From Deltaproteobacteria bacterium UBA5205 (GTDB lineage: Bacteria > Desulfobacterota > Syntrophorhabdia > Syntrophorhabdales > Syntrophorhabdaceae), in the NCBI GenBank assembly GCA_002412715.1, contig DHVP01000017.1, positions 95,658 to 159,657 of the forward strand: 64,000 nucleotides of DNA, given 5' to 3'. Numbering within the stretch: the stretch's first letter is position 1; each line of letters starts with the position of its first letter. Shown piece by piece: positions 34,482-43,241 of this stretch. Under the pieces are notes generated by a model. It was not told the origin of the DNA. It saw only the letters and a list, made by a program, of their open reading frames with translations, and did not search any database. Both the position numbers and the translations under genes were made by a program.

Positions 34482-36169
34482 AAAGAACGGGTGCACAGAT
34501 CTTCGTCGAATCTCTGAAGGCGGAAGGGATCGACACAATATTCTGCTATCCGGGGGGCGCAACACTCAACATCACCGACGCCCTGACAGACATAAGCGAG
34601 ATCAATCAGGTCGTGGTTCGCCACGAACAGGCGGCCGTTCATGCGGCAGACGGGTATGCCCGGGCGTCGGGCAAAGTGGGCGTTGCCCTGGTGACATCCG
34701 GACCCGGCGCGACCAATACGGTGACCGGTATAGCAACCGCCTGTATGGATTCGATCCCCATTGTCATCTTTTCCTGCCAGGTCAATACAATGCTCATTGG
34801 CAACGATGCCTTTCAGGAAGCCGACATCGTCGGCATCACGAGGCCCTGCACAAAGCACAGCTATCTTGTCAGGGACGTGAAGGACCTCGCGAAGATCATC
34901 AAGGAGGCCTTCCATATTGCCGCGTCCGGCAGGCCGGGACCGGTTCTTGTCGACATCCCGAAAGACGTGTCCTCGGCACTGGCGGATTTCAAGTACCCCG
35001 AGAAGGCGCTCATCCGCAGCTATCAGCCGACCTATGTCGGTCACCCCGGCCAGATCAAGAAGGCCATGCGGCTCATTCTCCATTCAAGAAGGCCTGTCCT
35101 CTACACCGGCGGCGGCGTGATCCTGTCGAATGCGTCGCTGGAACTCACCAGGTTTGCCGAAGCCCTGTCGATACCGGTCACGAACACACTCATGGGCCTG
35201 GGAGGCATCCCGGGGAACCATCCGCTCTTTCTCGGCATGCTCGGCATGCACGGCACCTATTCGGCGAACATGGCCATTACGGAATCAGACCTCATCATCG
35301 CCATGGGAGCGCGCTTCGACGACCGAGCCACCGGCAAGACCGACGAGTTTGCCCCGCACGCGAAGATCATACACGTCGACATCGACCCCACTTCCATAAG
35401 CAAGAACATCAAGGTCGACATACCAATCGTGGGGGACACCCGCAACGTTCTCATCCAGATGTTGAAGATCGTCGAAAACGAAAAAGAGACATACAGGCAA
35501 CAGCACAGGAACGTCGCCGAGTGGATCGAAAAAATAACCGAGTGGAAGAAAAATTATCCTCTCACGTATCAGAAGAACAGCACGTTGAAACCCCAGTACG
35601 TGATCGAACGGGTCTACGAACTCACAAAGGGCAAGGCCATCATCACCACCGAAGTCGGTCAGAACCAGATGTGGACGGCCCAGTTCTTCAAGTTCCTCAA
35701 ACCGCGCACATGTCTCACATCAGGCGGTCTCGGCACGATGGGCTACGGGTTCCCGGCGGCCATAGGCGCCCAGGTGGCGTTTCCCAGGTCCCTCGTCGTC
35801 GACATTGCCGGAGACGGCAGCATCCAGATGAATATCCAGGAGCTGGCGACCGCTGTCCAGTACAATCTGCCCGTCAAAGTCGTGATCCTCAACAACGGTT
35901 TTCTGGGCATGGTAAGACAATGGCAGGAACTCTTTTACGAAAAGCGATATACATGGACGCCTCTTCACTCGCCGGACTTCGTCAAGGTTGCCGAGGCATA
36001 CGGTGCCGTGGGGCTCAGGATAGAGAATGAAAAGGAGGTCGACAAGGTCCTGAAAGAGGCCTTTAAGAACAAAAGGCCCACTTTTATCGATGTCCACGTC
36101 AATCCCGAGGAATGCGTCTATCCGATGGTTCCCGCCGGCGCATCTCTCAAAGAGATGCTTCTTGTTTAG
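34478..36169 (+). CDS. ilvB: Acetolactate synthase large subunit
   Basis: 563 aa; a TTG start overlaps the preceding stop, with AAAGGAG upstream. The thiamine diphosphate enzyme pattern is complete: catalytic Glu in VVRHEQAAVHAADGYAR, central domain with GARFDDRATGK, and the cofactor motif IAGDGSIQMN...NN near 440-470. It condenses two pyruvates to acetolactate (valine, leucine) or pyruvate with 2-oxobutyrate (isoleucine). The small subunit follows after 8 nt. Confidence 0.95.
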   Translation: MKRTGAQIFVESLKAEGIDTIFCYPGGATLNITDALTDISEINQVVVRHEQAAVHAADGYARASGKVGVALVTSGPGATNTVTGIATACMDSIPIVIFSCQVNTMLIGNDAFQEADIVGITRPCTKHSYLVRDVKDLAKIIKEAFHIAASGRPGPVLVDIPKDVSSALADFKYPEKALIRSYQPTYVGHPGQIKKAMRLILHSRRPVLYTGGGVILSNASLELTRFAEALSIPVTNTLMGLGGIPGNHPLFLGMLGMHGTYSANMAITESDLIIAMGARFDDRATGKTDEFAPHAKIIHVDIDPTSISKNIKVDIPIVGDTRNVLIQMLKIVENEKETYRQQHRNVAEWIEKITEWKKNYPLTYQKNSTLKPQYVIERVYELTKGKAIITTEVGQNQMWTAQFFKFLKPRTCLTSGGLGTMGYGFPAAIGAQVAFPRSLVVDIAGDGSIQMNIQELATAVQYNLPVKVVILNNGFLGMVRQWQELFYEKRYTWTPLHSPDFVKVAEAYGAVGLRIENEKEVDKVLKEAFKNKRPTFIDVHVNPEECVYPMVPAGASLKEMLLV

Positions 36170-36177
36170 GAGGAAAA

Positions 36178-36708
36178 TTGAGACATACCATATCGCTTCT
36201 TGTTGAGAACGAGTTCGGTGTACTGTCACGGATTTCAGGGCTCTTCAGCGGCAGGGGTTTCAACATAGAGAGTCTGTGTGTGGCTGAGAGCCTCGATCCG
36301 ACTGTCTCCACGATGACCATAGTGACGACGGGGAATGATGCCATCCTCGAGCAGATACTGAAACAGCTCAACAAACTCATCAACGTCATCAAAGTAGTCG
36401 ATTTCTCGGAAATCGACTATGTTTCGCGGGAAATGGTGCTCGTCAAGGTCAACGCCGAAGAGAAGACACGTCCGGAAATCTTGAGAATGGTGGAGATATT
36501 CCGGGGCAAGATCGTTGACGTATCATCCCGGTCTTACACGATCATGATCACCGGCGATGAAGCCAAGTTGAAGGCCTTCATCAGCCTTATCAAACCGCTC
36601 GGCATCAAGGAGCTTGTACGGACCGGCCCGATAGCCATGGCCCGGGGCGAGAGAATGCTGAAGATCAAAGAAAAAACAGACATAAAAGGAGGAGAATCAA
36701 ATGGCTAA
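36178..36708 (+). CDS. ilvN: Acetolactate synthase small (regulatory) subunit
   Basis: 176 aa from TTG 36178, where AGGAGG lies 4-5 nt upstream and the family start RHTISLLVENEFGVLSRISG begins. The N-terminal ACT domain (GLFSGRGFNIESLCV) is followed by the C-terminal domain (FRGKIVDVSSRSYTIMITGD). It binds valine and regulates the large subunit. It overlaps ilvC by 8 nt. Family members are usually about 160-175 aa, so the length is normal. Confidence 0.95.
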   Translation: MRHTISLLVENEFGVLSRISGLFSGRGFNIESLCVAESLDPTVSTMTIVTTGNDAILEQILKQLNKLINVIKVVDFSEIDYVSREMVLVKVNAEEKTRPEILRMVEIFRGKIVDVSSRSYTIMITGDEAKLKAFISLIKPLGIKELVRTGPIAMARGERMLKIKEKTDIKGGESNG

Positions 36709-37699
36709 GATGTACTACGACCGCGATGCGGATCTCAAAGTGTTCAAGGATCGCAAGGTTGCAATCGTGGGCTATGGGAGCCAGGGCCATGCGCAGGCCC
36801 AGAACCTGCGGGACAGTGGGGTCGATGTCATTGTGGCGGAACTTGCAGGAACGGCGAACTACAAGCTGGCCGTAAAGCATGGCTTCAAACCTGTCGGCGC
36901 CGCAAAGGCAGCCAAGGATGCAGACGTGATTCAAATCCTGGCCCAGGACAATCTCCAGGCTGAACTCTACAAAAACGAAATAAAAGACAATCTCAAAAAA
37001 GGCAAGACCCTCGTTTTCTCCCACGGATTCAATATCCATTACAACCAGATCGTGCCCCCCGCGGATGTCGATGTTGTCATGGTGGCACCCAAGGGTCCGG
37101 GACACCTTGTCAGAAGGGAATTCGAGCGGGGCGCCGGCGTACCGTCACTCATCGCCATCTACCAGGATCACTCGAAAAAGGCAAAACAACTGGCCCTGGC
37201 CTATGCGAAAGGCATTGGCGCAACACGGGCGGGTGTCATCGAGACAACATTCGAAGAAGAAACAGAGACAGACCTTTTCGGCGAACAGGCGGTTTTGTGC
37301 GGCGGAGCATCAGAACTTGTCCGTGCTGGCTTTGATACACTCGTCGAGGCAGGTTATCAGCCCGAGATCGCATATTTCGAGTGCCTTCACGAGTTGAAGC
37401 TCATCGTTGACCTTATGTACGAGGGCGGCATCTCCAATATGCGTTACTCCATCAGCGACACAGCCGAATACGGCGACATCACCCGCGGCAGAAGGGTCAT
37501 CAATGAAGAGACTCGCGAAGAGATGAGGGTCATCCTCGACGAGATCCAGTCCGGCGAATTCGCCCGCGAATGGATACTGGAGAACATGGCCGGAAGACCC
37601 GTGTACAGTGCCGTAAAAAGGATCGATTCGGAACACCTTATTGAGCAGGTCGGTAAGAAACTCCGTTCCATGATGGGCTGGATCGGGAGAAAAGATTGA
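36701..37699 (+). CDS. ilvC: Ketol-acid reductoisomerase
   Basis: 332 aa, class I length. The NAD(P)H site is VAIVGYGSQGHAQAQNLRDS near 22-41. The metal and substrate region has APKGPGHLVRREFERG, EETETDLFGEQAVLCGG and YFECLHELKLIVDLMYEGG. It isomerises and reduces acetolactate to dihydroxyisovalerate. A strong AAAGGAGG precedes the start inside the end of ilvN. It is followed by psd with a 4-nt overlap. Confidence 0.96.
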   Translation: MAKMYYDRDADLKVFKDRKVAIVGYGSQGHAQAQNLRDSGVDVIVAELAGTANYKLAVKHGFKPVGAAKAAKDADVIQILAQDNLQAELYKNEIKDNLKKGKTLVFSHGFNIHYNQIVPPADVDVVMVAPKGPGHLVRREFERGAGVPSLIAIYQDHSKKAKQLALAYAKGIGATRAGVIETTFEEETETDLFGEQAVLCGGASELVRAGFDTLVEAGYQPEIAYFECLHELKLIVDLMYEGGISNMRYSISDTAEYGDITRGRRVINEETREEMRVILDEIQSGEFAREWILENMAGRPVYSAVKRIDSEHLIEQVGKKLRSMMGWIGRKD

Positions 37700-38343
37700 A
37701 AGAACCTTTTATCGCAAGGGAGGGGCTACGGATCATCGTCCCCTCCCTTGTTCTTTCCGGCGTCCTCCTCCTGGGCAAGTTCTTCTTCCTGGCAGTCCTG
37801 GTTTTCTGTTTTGCCCTCTTCTGCTTATATTTCTTCCGCAACCCCAGGCGTCGGCCGGCCGACGCGGGGGCGGGTGTTCTCATCTCACCGGCTGACGGCA
37901 CCGTGATCGATGTCAGCGATATGGCCGAGGAGGAGTTCCTGGGCGGCGACGTAACACGAATCGCGATCTTCATGTCGCCCACGGATGTCCATGTCAATCG
38001 GGCACCCTGCGCGGGCCGGGTCGTCTCGATGAAACATGTGGCCGGCCGGTTCGCCATGGCCTTCGGCAAGGATATCGAACTCAAGAACGAAAGGAACTTC
38101 ATCCTCTTCGAGAATGACGGCGATCGGATTCTCATCGTCCAGATAGCCGGGTTTCTTGCCCGGAGGATCATCCCCTATGTAAAACCTGACCAGCGGGTAA
38201 CGCAGGGCCAGGCTGTGGGCATGATAGCCTTCGGGTCGCGTGTGGACATCTATTTTTGCAAAGGATATGAACCTGTGGTAGACTTACACGCGAAGGTTAA
38301 AGCCGGAAATACGGTCCTCGCGCGTAAAAAGGGGGTACAATGA
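37696..38343 (+). CDS. psd: Phosphatidylserine decarboxylase, short type
   Basis: 215 aa; TTG start within the end of ilvC. An N-terminal hydrophobic stretch (about 10-50) is followed by YFFRNPRRRPA, SPADGTVIDV and IFMSPTDVHVNRAPCAG. The autocatalytic Gly-Ser cleavage site lies in IAFGSRVDIYF near 180, which yields the pyruvoyl-bearing small subunit. This is the short Psd type common in many anaerobes and archaea. It makes phosphatidylethanolamine from the product of the next gene, pssA, which overlaps it by 4 nt. Confidence 0.93.
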   Translation: MKEPFIAREGLRIIVPSLVLSGVLLLGKFFFLAVLVFCFALFCLYFFRNPRRRPADAGAGVLISPADGTVIDVSDMAEEEFLGGDVTRIAIFMSPTDVHVNRAPCAGRVVSMKHVAGRFAMAFGKDIELKNERNFILFENDGDRILIVQIAGFLARRIIPYVKPDQRVTQGQAVGMIAFGSRVDIYFCKGYEPVVDLHAKVKAGNTVLARKKGVQ

Positions 38344-39119
38344 ACAATACGAAGAAGAAAAGAAAGAAAGGCAAACCGAGCAAAGGGATGTATCTGCTTC
38401 CCAATTTCCTCACTTCTCTCAGCCTTCTTTCGGGATTCTACGCCATCATCGCCGCCATGGACAGGCGGTTCACATATGCCGCAATCGCAATATTCATATC
38501 GGCAATCTTTGACATGCTCGACGGCCGGGTAGCACGAATGACAAATTCCAGCAGCCGTTTCGGGGTCGAGTACGATTCCCTCTCCGACGTCATCGCCTTC
38601 GGGGTGGCCCCCGCTGTCCTGGCCTATCTGTGGGCATTGAAAAGCTACGGCAAGTTCGGCTGGCTCGCAGCCTTCCTTTTTATGGCATGTGGTGCCCTGA
38701 GACTTGCCAGGTTCAACATCCAGGTCGACACGGCTCAGAAGAAGCATTTTCTGGGTCTGCCCATACCGGCCGGGGCGGCAACTATCGCCGGCATCGTCCT
38801 TTTCTACTCCTGGATTGGTTATAAAGGCGGGTTGAAAACGGTCGTCATGCCCATCGTCATCTACTGCCTCGCCCTGCTCATGGTCAGCAAGTTCCGCTAC
38901 ATCAGCTTCAAGGATATGGGCTTCGTCAGAGCCAGGCCCTTCATGTCCACGGTGGGCGTCATCTTTCTTCTCGTTATCGTCCTTACGGAACCCTATCTGA
39001 CCCTCTTTGTCGCCACATCGGCCTACGCCATATCGGGCCCGATCTATACCCTAATCCTCCATTTCAAAAAGGAGCCTTCCGAGGAGCTTATTCGTTCGAG
39101 AGAAAATCAAGCAGACTGA
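38340..39119 (+). CDS. pssA: CDP-diacylglycerol-serine O-phosphatidyltransferase
   Basis: 259 aa integral membrane enzyme with several hydrophobic segments. The CDP-alcohol phosphotransferase motif is complete in FDMLDGRVARMTNSSS and GVEYDSLSDVIAFGVAP (D..DG..AR..G...D...D). It is the partner of psd in phosphatidylethanolamine synthesis. The pairing with ilv genes in one operon is by position. Its 3' end overlaps the convergent HAD gene by 32 nt. Confidence 0.93.
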   Translation: MNNTKKKRKKGKPSKGMYLLPNFLTSLSLLSGFYAIIAAMDRRFTYAAIAIFISAIFDMLDGRVARMTNSSSRFGVEYDSLSDVIAFGVAPAVLAYLWALKSYGKFGWLAAFLFMACGALRLARFNIQVDTAQKKHFLGLPIPAGAATIAGIVLFYSWIGYKGGLKTVVMPIVIYCLALLMVSKFRYISFKDMGFVRARPFMSTVGVIFLLVIVLTEPYLTLFVATSAYAISGPIYTLILHFKKEPSEELIRSRENQAD

Positions 39120-39777
39120 GATGGTCGTCAATAAAGGCGTCTGCCTCTATGCCCCGGTTTTTGTAGGCTATGAACGTGACCCCGGCTGCCTTCGCCGTGC
39201 CCATGTCGATCTCTGAATCCCCGATGTAGACGGTGGCCTCGCGCCGCACGTTCAATTCCGCCAATATCTTTGCCACCCCCTCGGGATCGGGTTTCGCTTT
39301 GGCCTGCAATATCTCGCGGGAGCCGGGCGGGTTCTGTCCCGGCTTCACCTGATGGGCGGCGGTAACGACAACATCGAAAAAGGGCCACAGTCCGTACCGT
39401 TCCATGACGTGCCTCATCGACGTCGTCCGGTTGGTGCTTATGGCCCGGGATATGCCTTTCGCCCTGAGGCCCTCGAGAGTGTCCGTCAGATTGGGTTCCA
39501 TTACGAGATAAACGATAAAGTCCCTGAAATCGATATTGTCCTTGAAGAATTCAAGGGCACGGCGCTCCACATCCTCATCATTGCCGCAGATGTGGGCGAT
39601 GGATTCGTAAACGGTATGGGTATGACAATAATGTAATTCATCGTCGGTCAGACGTTCTTTCCCTGTCGAAGCGGCGATGCTGGTATACAGACGCCGGTTG
39701 GCCTCGAAAGAGTCGAAAAGTACACCGTCACAATCATAGATGACACATTCAACGTCCCATTTCTTTGCGCTGCCCAT
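39088..39777 (-). CDS. HAD-family phosphatase (PGP/Gph-like)
   Basis: 229 aa from the ATG at 39777, with AAGGAG about 11 nt upstream; a TTG start 33 nt earlier is possible. HAD motif I is IYDCDGVLFDSFEANR, motif II lies in RAISTNRTTSM, and the C-terminal acidic motif is YIGDSEIDMGTAKAAG. The cap domain is helical. It resembles phosphoglycolate phosphatase-like enzymes, but the substrate is unknown. It is convergent with, and overlaps, pssA. Confidence 0.85.
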   Translation of the reverse strand: MGSAKKWDVECVIYDCDGVLFDSFEANRRLYTSIAASTGKERLTDDELHYCHTHTVYESIAHICGNDEDVERRALEFFKDNIDFRDFIVYLVMEPNLTDTLEGLRAKGISRAISTNRTTSMRHVMERYGLWPFFDVVVTAAHQVKPGQNPPGSREILQAKAKPDPEGVAKILAELNVRREATVYIGDSEIDMGTAKAAGVTFIAYKNRGIEADAFIDDHLSLLDFLSNE

Positions 39778-39949
39778 TGTCTTCTGTTCTCCTTTTTGCC
39801 GCAATTTCAAACCTTCTGCTTTTAAACCGTAAGTGGCAAAAAATCAAGAGAAAACCTCTGAGCAATATGCTTTAAAGATGCAAATTAATAGTTCTAATTG
39901 CAACAATATATGCTACAATTGTATGCGAAAGACTACCAAGGAGGCTATT

Positions 39950-40420
39950 ATGATAAGTGTTTCCGTCCCCGGATGGGGCGATCTGGATATCGAATACCTG
40001 GTCATAGATTACAACGGGACCTGCGCATTTGACGGCAAGATGAAAGAGAGCGTCAAAGAAATGCTTGAAAGAGTATCCCGCTATATAAAGGTGTTTATCA
40101 TCACATCCGATACCTATGGAAATATAGACAGTTTAGGAAACACAATCGGTTTCAGCATCATAAAAGTCGGTAAGGAATCGAGCTCACAGGAAAAGGCCAA
40201 GATCATCAAGGAACTGGGGCCTGAAAAGATAGTGGCCATTGGCAACGGGTCGAATGACGTATTAATGCTCAAAGAGGCATCCCTCGGGATCGGGGTGATC
40301 GGTGAAGAGGGCTGCTCGAAAGACGTGCTCAAAGAGGCCGATTTCTTCGTAAAGGACATAAACGATGCGTTGAGCATACTTCTCCATCCCGAGAGGATAG
40401 TCGCAACACTGAGAGACTGA
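39950..40420 (+). CDS. Small capless HAD-family hydrolase
   Basis: 156 aa from ATG 39950 with AAGGAGG 7 nt before. Motif I is LVIDYNGTCAFDGK (Asp-x-Asn instead of the usual Asp-x-Asp), motif II IITSDTYG, and the C-terminal motif IGNGSNDVLMLKEASLGIGV. This pattern belongs to soluble HAD proteins related to the P-type ATPase phosphorylation domain. Asn replacing the second Asp suggests altered catalysis (phosphoryl transfer as in ATPases rather than hydrolysis), but this is inference. It stands upstream of secA. Confidence 0.8.
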   Translation: MISVSVPGWGDLDIEYLVIDYNGTCAFDGKMKESVKEMLERVSRYIKVFIITSDTYGNIDSLGNTIGFSIIKVGKESSSQEKAKIIKELGPEKIVAIGNGSNDVLMLKEASLGIGVIGEEGCSKDVLKEADFFVKDINDALSILLHPERIVATLRD

Positions 40421-40445
40421 AAAACATTTCCGGGAAGAAACGGCC

Positions 40446-40497
40446 AGCTCAGGCAACCTTGTCTTCTTTGAGGCAACCTGAGCTGAAGGTTTTTTTG
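40446..40497 (+). terminator. Possible terminator or leader hairpin before secA
   Basis: AGCTCAGG (40446-40453) and CCTGAGCT (40477-40484) form a perfect 8-bp stem with a 23-nt loop, followed by a run of seven T. It may end transcription from the HAD gene or act as a secA leader attenuator. The alternative pairing of GGCAACCTT with the AAGGTT run is also possible. Confidence 0.4.
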
Positions 40498-40514
40498 CCG
40501 AAGGTCGTAAAGGT

Positions 40515-43127
40515 ATGATCGGAAACTTAATCAAGAAGATTGTCGGAACCAAGAACGAGCGCGAGCTCAAGCGTATACAGCCCATGGTCGAGAGGGCCAA
40601 TGAATTTGAAGACAGGATGAAAGCCTTGAGTGACGAGGAACTCAAGGCAATGACACCTCACTTCAAGCAGAGGATCGCCGACGGTGAGGAACTTGATTCC
40701 ATTCTGCCGGAGGCCTTTGCCGTTGTTCGGGAAACCGCCGCACGCACCCTGGGAATGCGTCATTTCGACGTCCAGCTCATCGGCGGCATCGTCCTGCATG
40801 AAGGCAAGATCGCCGAAATGGCGACCGGTGAAGGAAAGACGCTCGTCGCCACCCTTCCCGTATACCTCAATGCCTTGAGCGGCCTCGGCGTCCACGTGGT
40901 GACCGTCAACGATTACCTCGCCAGAAGGGATGCCGAGTGGATGGGCCCCGTGTATCAGTTCCTCGGACTCTCCGTGGGTGTCATAGTCCACGACCTCGAT
41001 GATGTCTCCCGGAAGCAAGCTTACGCCTGCGACGTAACATACGGCACGAACAACGAGTTCGGTTTCGACTATCTGCGCGACAACATGCACTACGACATTC
41101 AGGACTGCGTCCAGCGCGAGTTCAACTATGCAATCGTCGATGAAGTCGACAGCATCCTCGTTGACGAGGCGAGAACCCCGCTCATCATCTCCGGCCCGGC
41201 CGAAGAGTCGACGGACAAATATTACAAGATCAACAAGCTGATACCCCAGCTCAAACGTGATCAGGATTTCATGATAGACGAGAAGGCCCGCAGCGCCTAT
41301 CTTACCGAAGAGGGCGTCGCAAGGCTGGAGAAGATCCTTAATATCGAGAACCTCTACGACCCGAACCACGTCGATTTCCTCCATCACATCAACCAGGCCC
41401 TCAAGGCACATCAGCTCTTCGCCCGCGACGTAGATTACATCGTGAAGGACGGCCAGGTTGTCATCGTCGATGAGTTCACAGGCAGGCTTATGCCTGGCAG
41501 GCGGTACAGTGAAGGGCTCCACCAGGCCCTCGAGGCGAAGGAAAACGTCAAAATAGAGCGGGAGAACCAGACTCTCGCCACGGTCACCTTTCAGAACTAC
41601 TTCAGGATGTACAAGAAGCTCGCCGGCATGACGGGAACCGCCGACACCGAGGCTGTCGAATTCAAGAAGATCTACAATCTGGATGTCATTGTCATTCCCG
41701 CCAACAAGGGCCTTATCAGAACGAACTTTCCCGACGTTGTATACCGGACGGAAAAGGAAAAGTTCCGGGCGGCCGTGAAAGAGATAGAGGAGCTCTACAA
41801 GGTCGGGAAGCCTGTCCTCGTAGGCACCCTTTCCATAGAAAAATCGGAAAGGGTCTCGGAGGTGCTCAAGCGCAAAGGCATACCGCACAATGTACTTAAC
41901 GCAAAGAACCATGAAAGTGAGGCTGAGGTGGTCGCCCAGGCAGGGCGTTCGAAGGCCGTCACGATTTCAACGAATATGGCCGGCCGCGGGACCGACATAC
42001 TCCTCGGCGGCAACCCGGTGTTCATGGCCCTCGCCATGGCGAAAGGCCTGAAAGACTCCGAAGAATACGTCAAATCACTGGAGAAAGCAAAGGACATCTG
42101 TGCAGCCGACAAGGAAGAGGTCATCAGGCTGGGAGGCCTCCATATCCTTGGCACGGAGCGGCATGAATCCCGGCGTATCGACAACCAGTTGCGCGGGCGG
42201 GCGGGCCGACAGGGAGATCCCGGGTCGTCCCGTTTTTATGTTTCTCTTGAAGACGAGATCATGCGTCTCTTCGGTTCCGACAGGGTATCGCCTATCCTGG
42301 GCAAGCTCGGTATGGATGAAGACACGCCCATAGAACATCCGATCATCACCAAGGCCATCGAGAGCGCCCAGACCCGGGTTGAAGGCCACAACTTCGAGAT
42401 ACGGAAGTACCTGCTTGAATATGACAACGTCATGAACAAACAGCGCGAGACGATCTACGGGATGCGGCGCGAAGTCATGAAGAATGGGGACGTCCGCGAA
42501 AAACTCCTCCAAATGGTGGATGAGATCTGCGAAGACATAGTGTTTGAATGTGCTCCGGAAAAGGTGTACCCCGAGGAATGGGATCTTGAATCCCTGAAGA
42601 TGCGAATCTATGAGAATTTCCTCATCCATGTCGATTTTGATCTGGAAGAAGTAAAGTCACTGACACGCGAGGGCCTTCTCGACAGGGTGCTCTCAACCGT
42701 CATGTCTTTCTATGAAAAGAAGTCTCAGAATTTCGGCGATGAGGAGATGCGCGCCGTAGAGCGCTTCATAGTCCTTAACTCCATCGATACGTTCTGGAAG
42801 GAACACCTCCTGTCCCTCGATCACCTGAAGGAAGGCATCGGGCTCAGGGGGTACGGGCAAAAGGATCCGTTAAGGGAATATCAGCGGGAGAGTTTCGAAC
42901 TTTTTCTTGATATGGTGGAAAGGGCCAAATACGACACGGTGAGAAAAATCTTCGCCGTTCAGCCCGCGAAGGAAGAGATCGAGTACCAGGAGCCGGTGAT
43001 GTTCCTGAACAGGACGGATGGCGGCGCCCCCTCGGACAGTTCTGACAAAAAGGATAAAAAAGTAGGCCGTAACGACCCCTGCCCCTGCGGCAGCGGGAAA
43101 AAGTATAAGAAGTGCTGTGGAAGGTAA
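40515..43127 (+). CDS. secA: Preprotein translocase ATPase SecA
   Basis: 870 aa, normal length. Walker A ATGEGKT near 102, DEAD-like VDEVDSILVDEARTPLIISG near 208-227, helicase domain 2 with TNMAGRGTDILLGGNPVFM and RGRAGRQGDPGSSRFYVSLE. The extreme C-terminus is the zinc-binding SEC-C motif CPCGSGKKYKKCCG, which binds SecB and phospholipid. It drives protein export through SecYEG. Confidence 0.98.
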   Translation: MIGNLIKKIVGTKNERELKRIQPMVERANEFEDRMKALSDEELKAMTPHFKQRIADGEELDSILPEAFAVVRETAARTLGMRHFDVQLIGGIVLHEGKIAEMATGEGKTLVATLPVYLNALSGLGVHVVTVNDYLARRDAEWMGPVYQFLGLSVGVIVHDLDDVSRKQAYACDVTYGTNNEFGFDYLRDNMHYDIQDCVQREFNYAIVDEVDSILVDEARTPLIISGPAEESTDKYYKINKLIPQLKRDQDFMIDEKARSAYLTEEGVARLEKILNIENLYDPNHVDFLHHINQALKAHQLFARDVDYIVKDGQVVIVDEFTGRLMPGRRYSEGLHQALEAKENVKIERENQTLATVTFQNYFRMYKKLAGMTGTADTEAVEFKKIYNLDVIVIPANKGLIRTNFPDVVYRTEKEKFRAAVKEIEELYKVGKPVLVGTLSIEKSERVSEVLKRKGIPHNVLNAKNHESEAEVVAQAGRSKAVTISTNMAGRGTDILLGGNPVFMALAMAKGLKDSEEYVKSLEKAKDICAADKEEVIRLGGLHILGTERHESRRIDNQLRGRAGRQGDPGSSRFYVSLEDEIMRLFGSDRVSPILGKLGMDEDTPIEHPIITKAIESAQTRVEGHNFEIRKYLLEYDNVMNKQRETIYGMRREVMKNGDVREKLLQMVDEICEDIVFECAPEKVYPEEWDLESLKMRIYENFLIHVDFDLEEVKSLTREGLLDRVLSTVMSFYEKKSQNFGDEEMRAVERFIVLNSIDTFWKEHLLSLDHLKEGIGLRGYGQKDPLREYQRESFELFLDMVERAKYDTVRKIFAVQPAKEEIEYQEPVMFLNRTDGGAPSDSSDKKDKKVGRNDPCPCGSGKKYKKCCGR

Positions 43128-43241
43128 AGATAGCTTGAATCTTTGAGAGCGGAAACACAACGGCCTGACGGTTTACTGATAAAGTCTGTTTCCTGTTGAA
43201 ACACTACAAGACCTTAAAACCCGTGATTAAGGGTGGTAAAA

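Noticed and set aside
40527..41912. 461-codon open frame antisense to secA
   Set aside because: It lies wholly inside secA, has no start signals and no family pattern; GC-rich codon usage leaves the opposite frame open.
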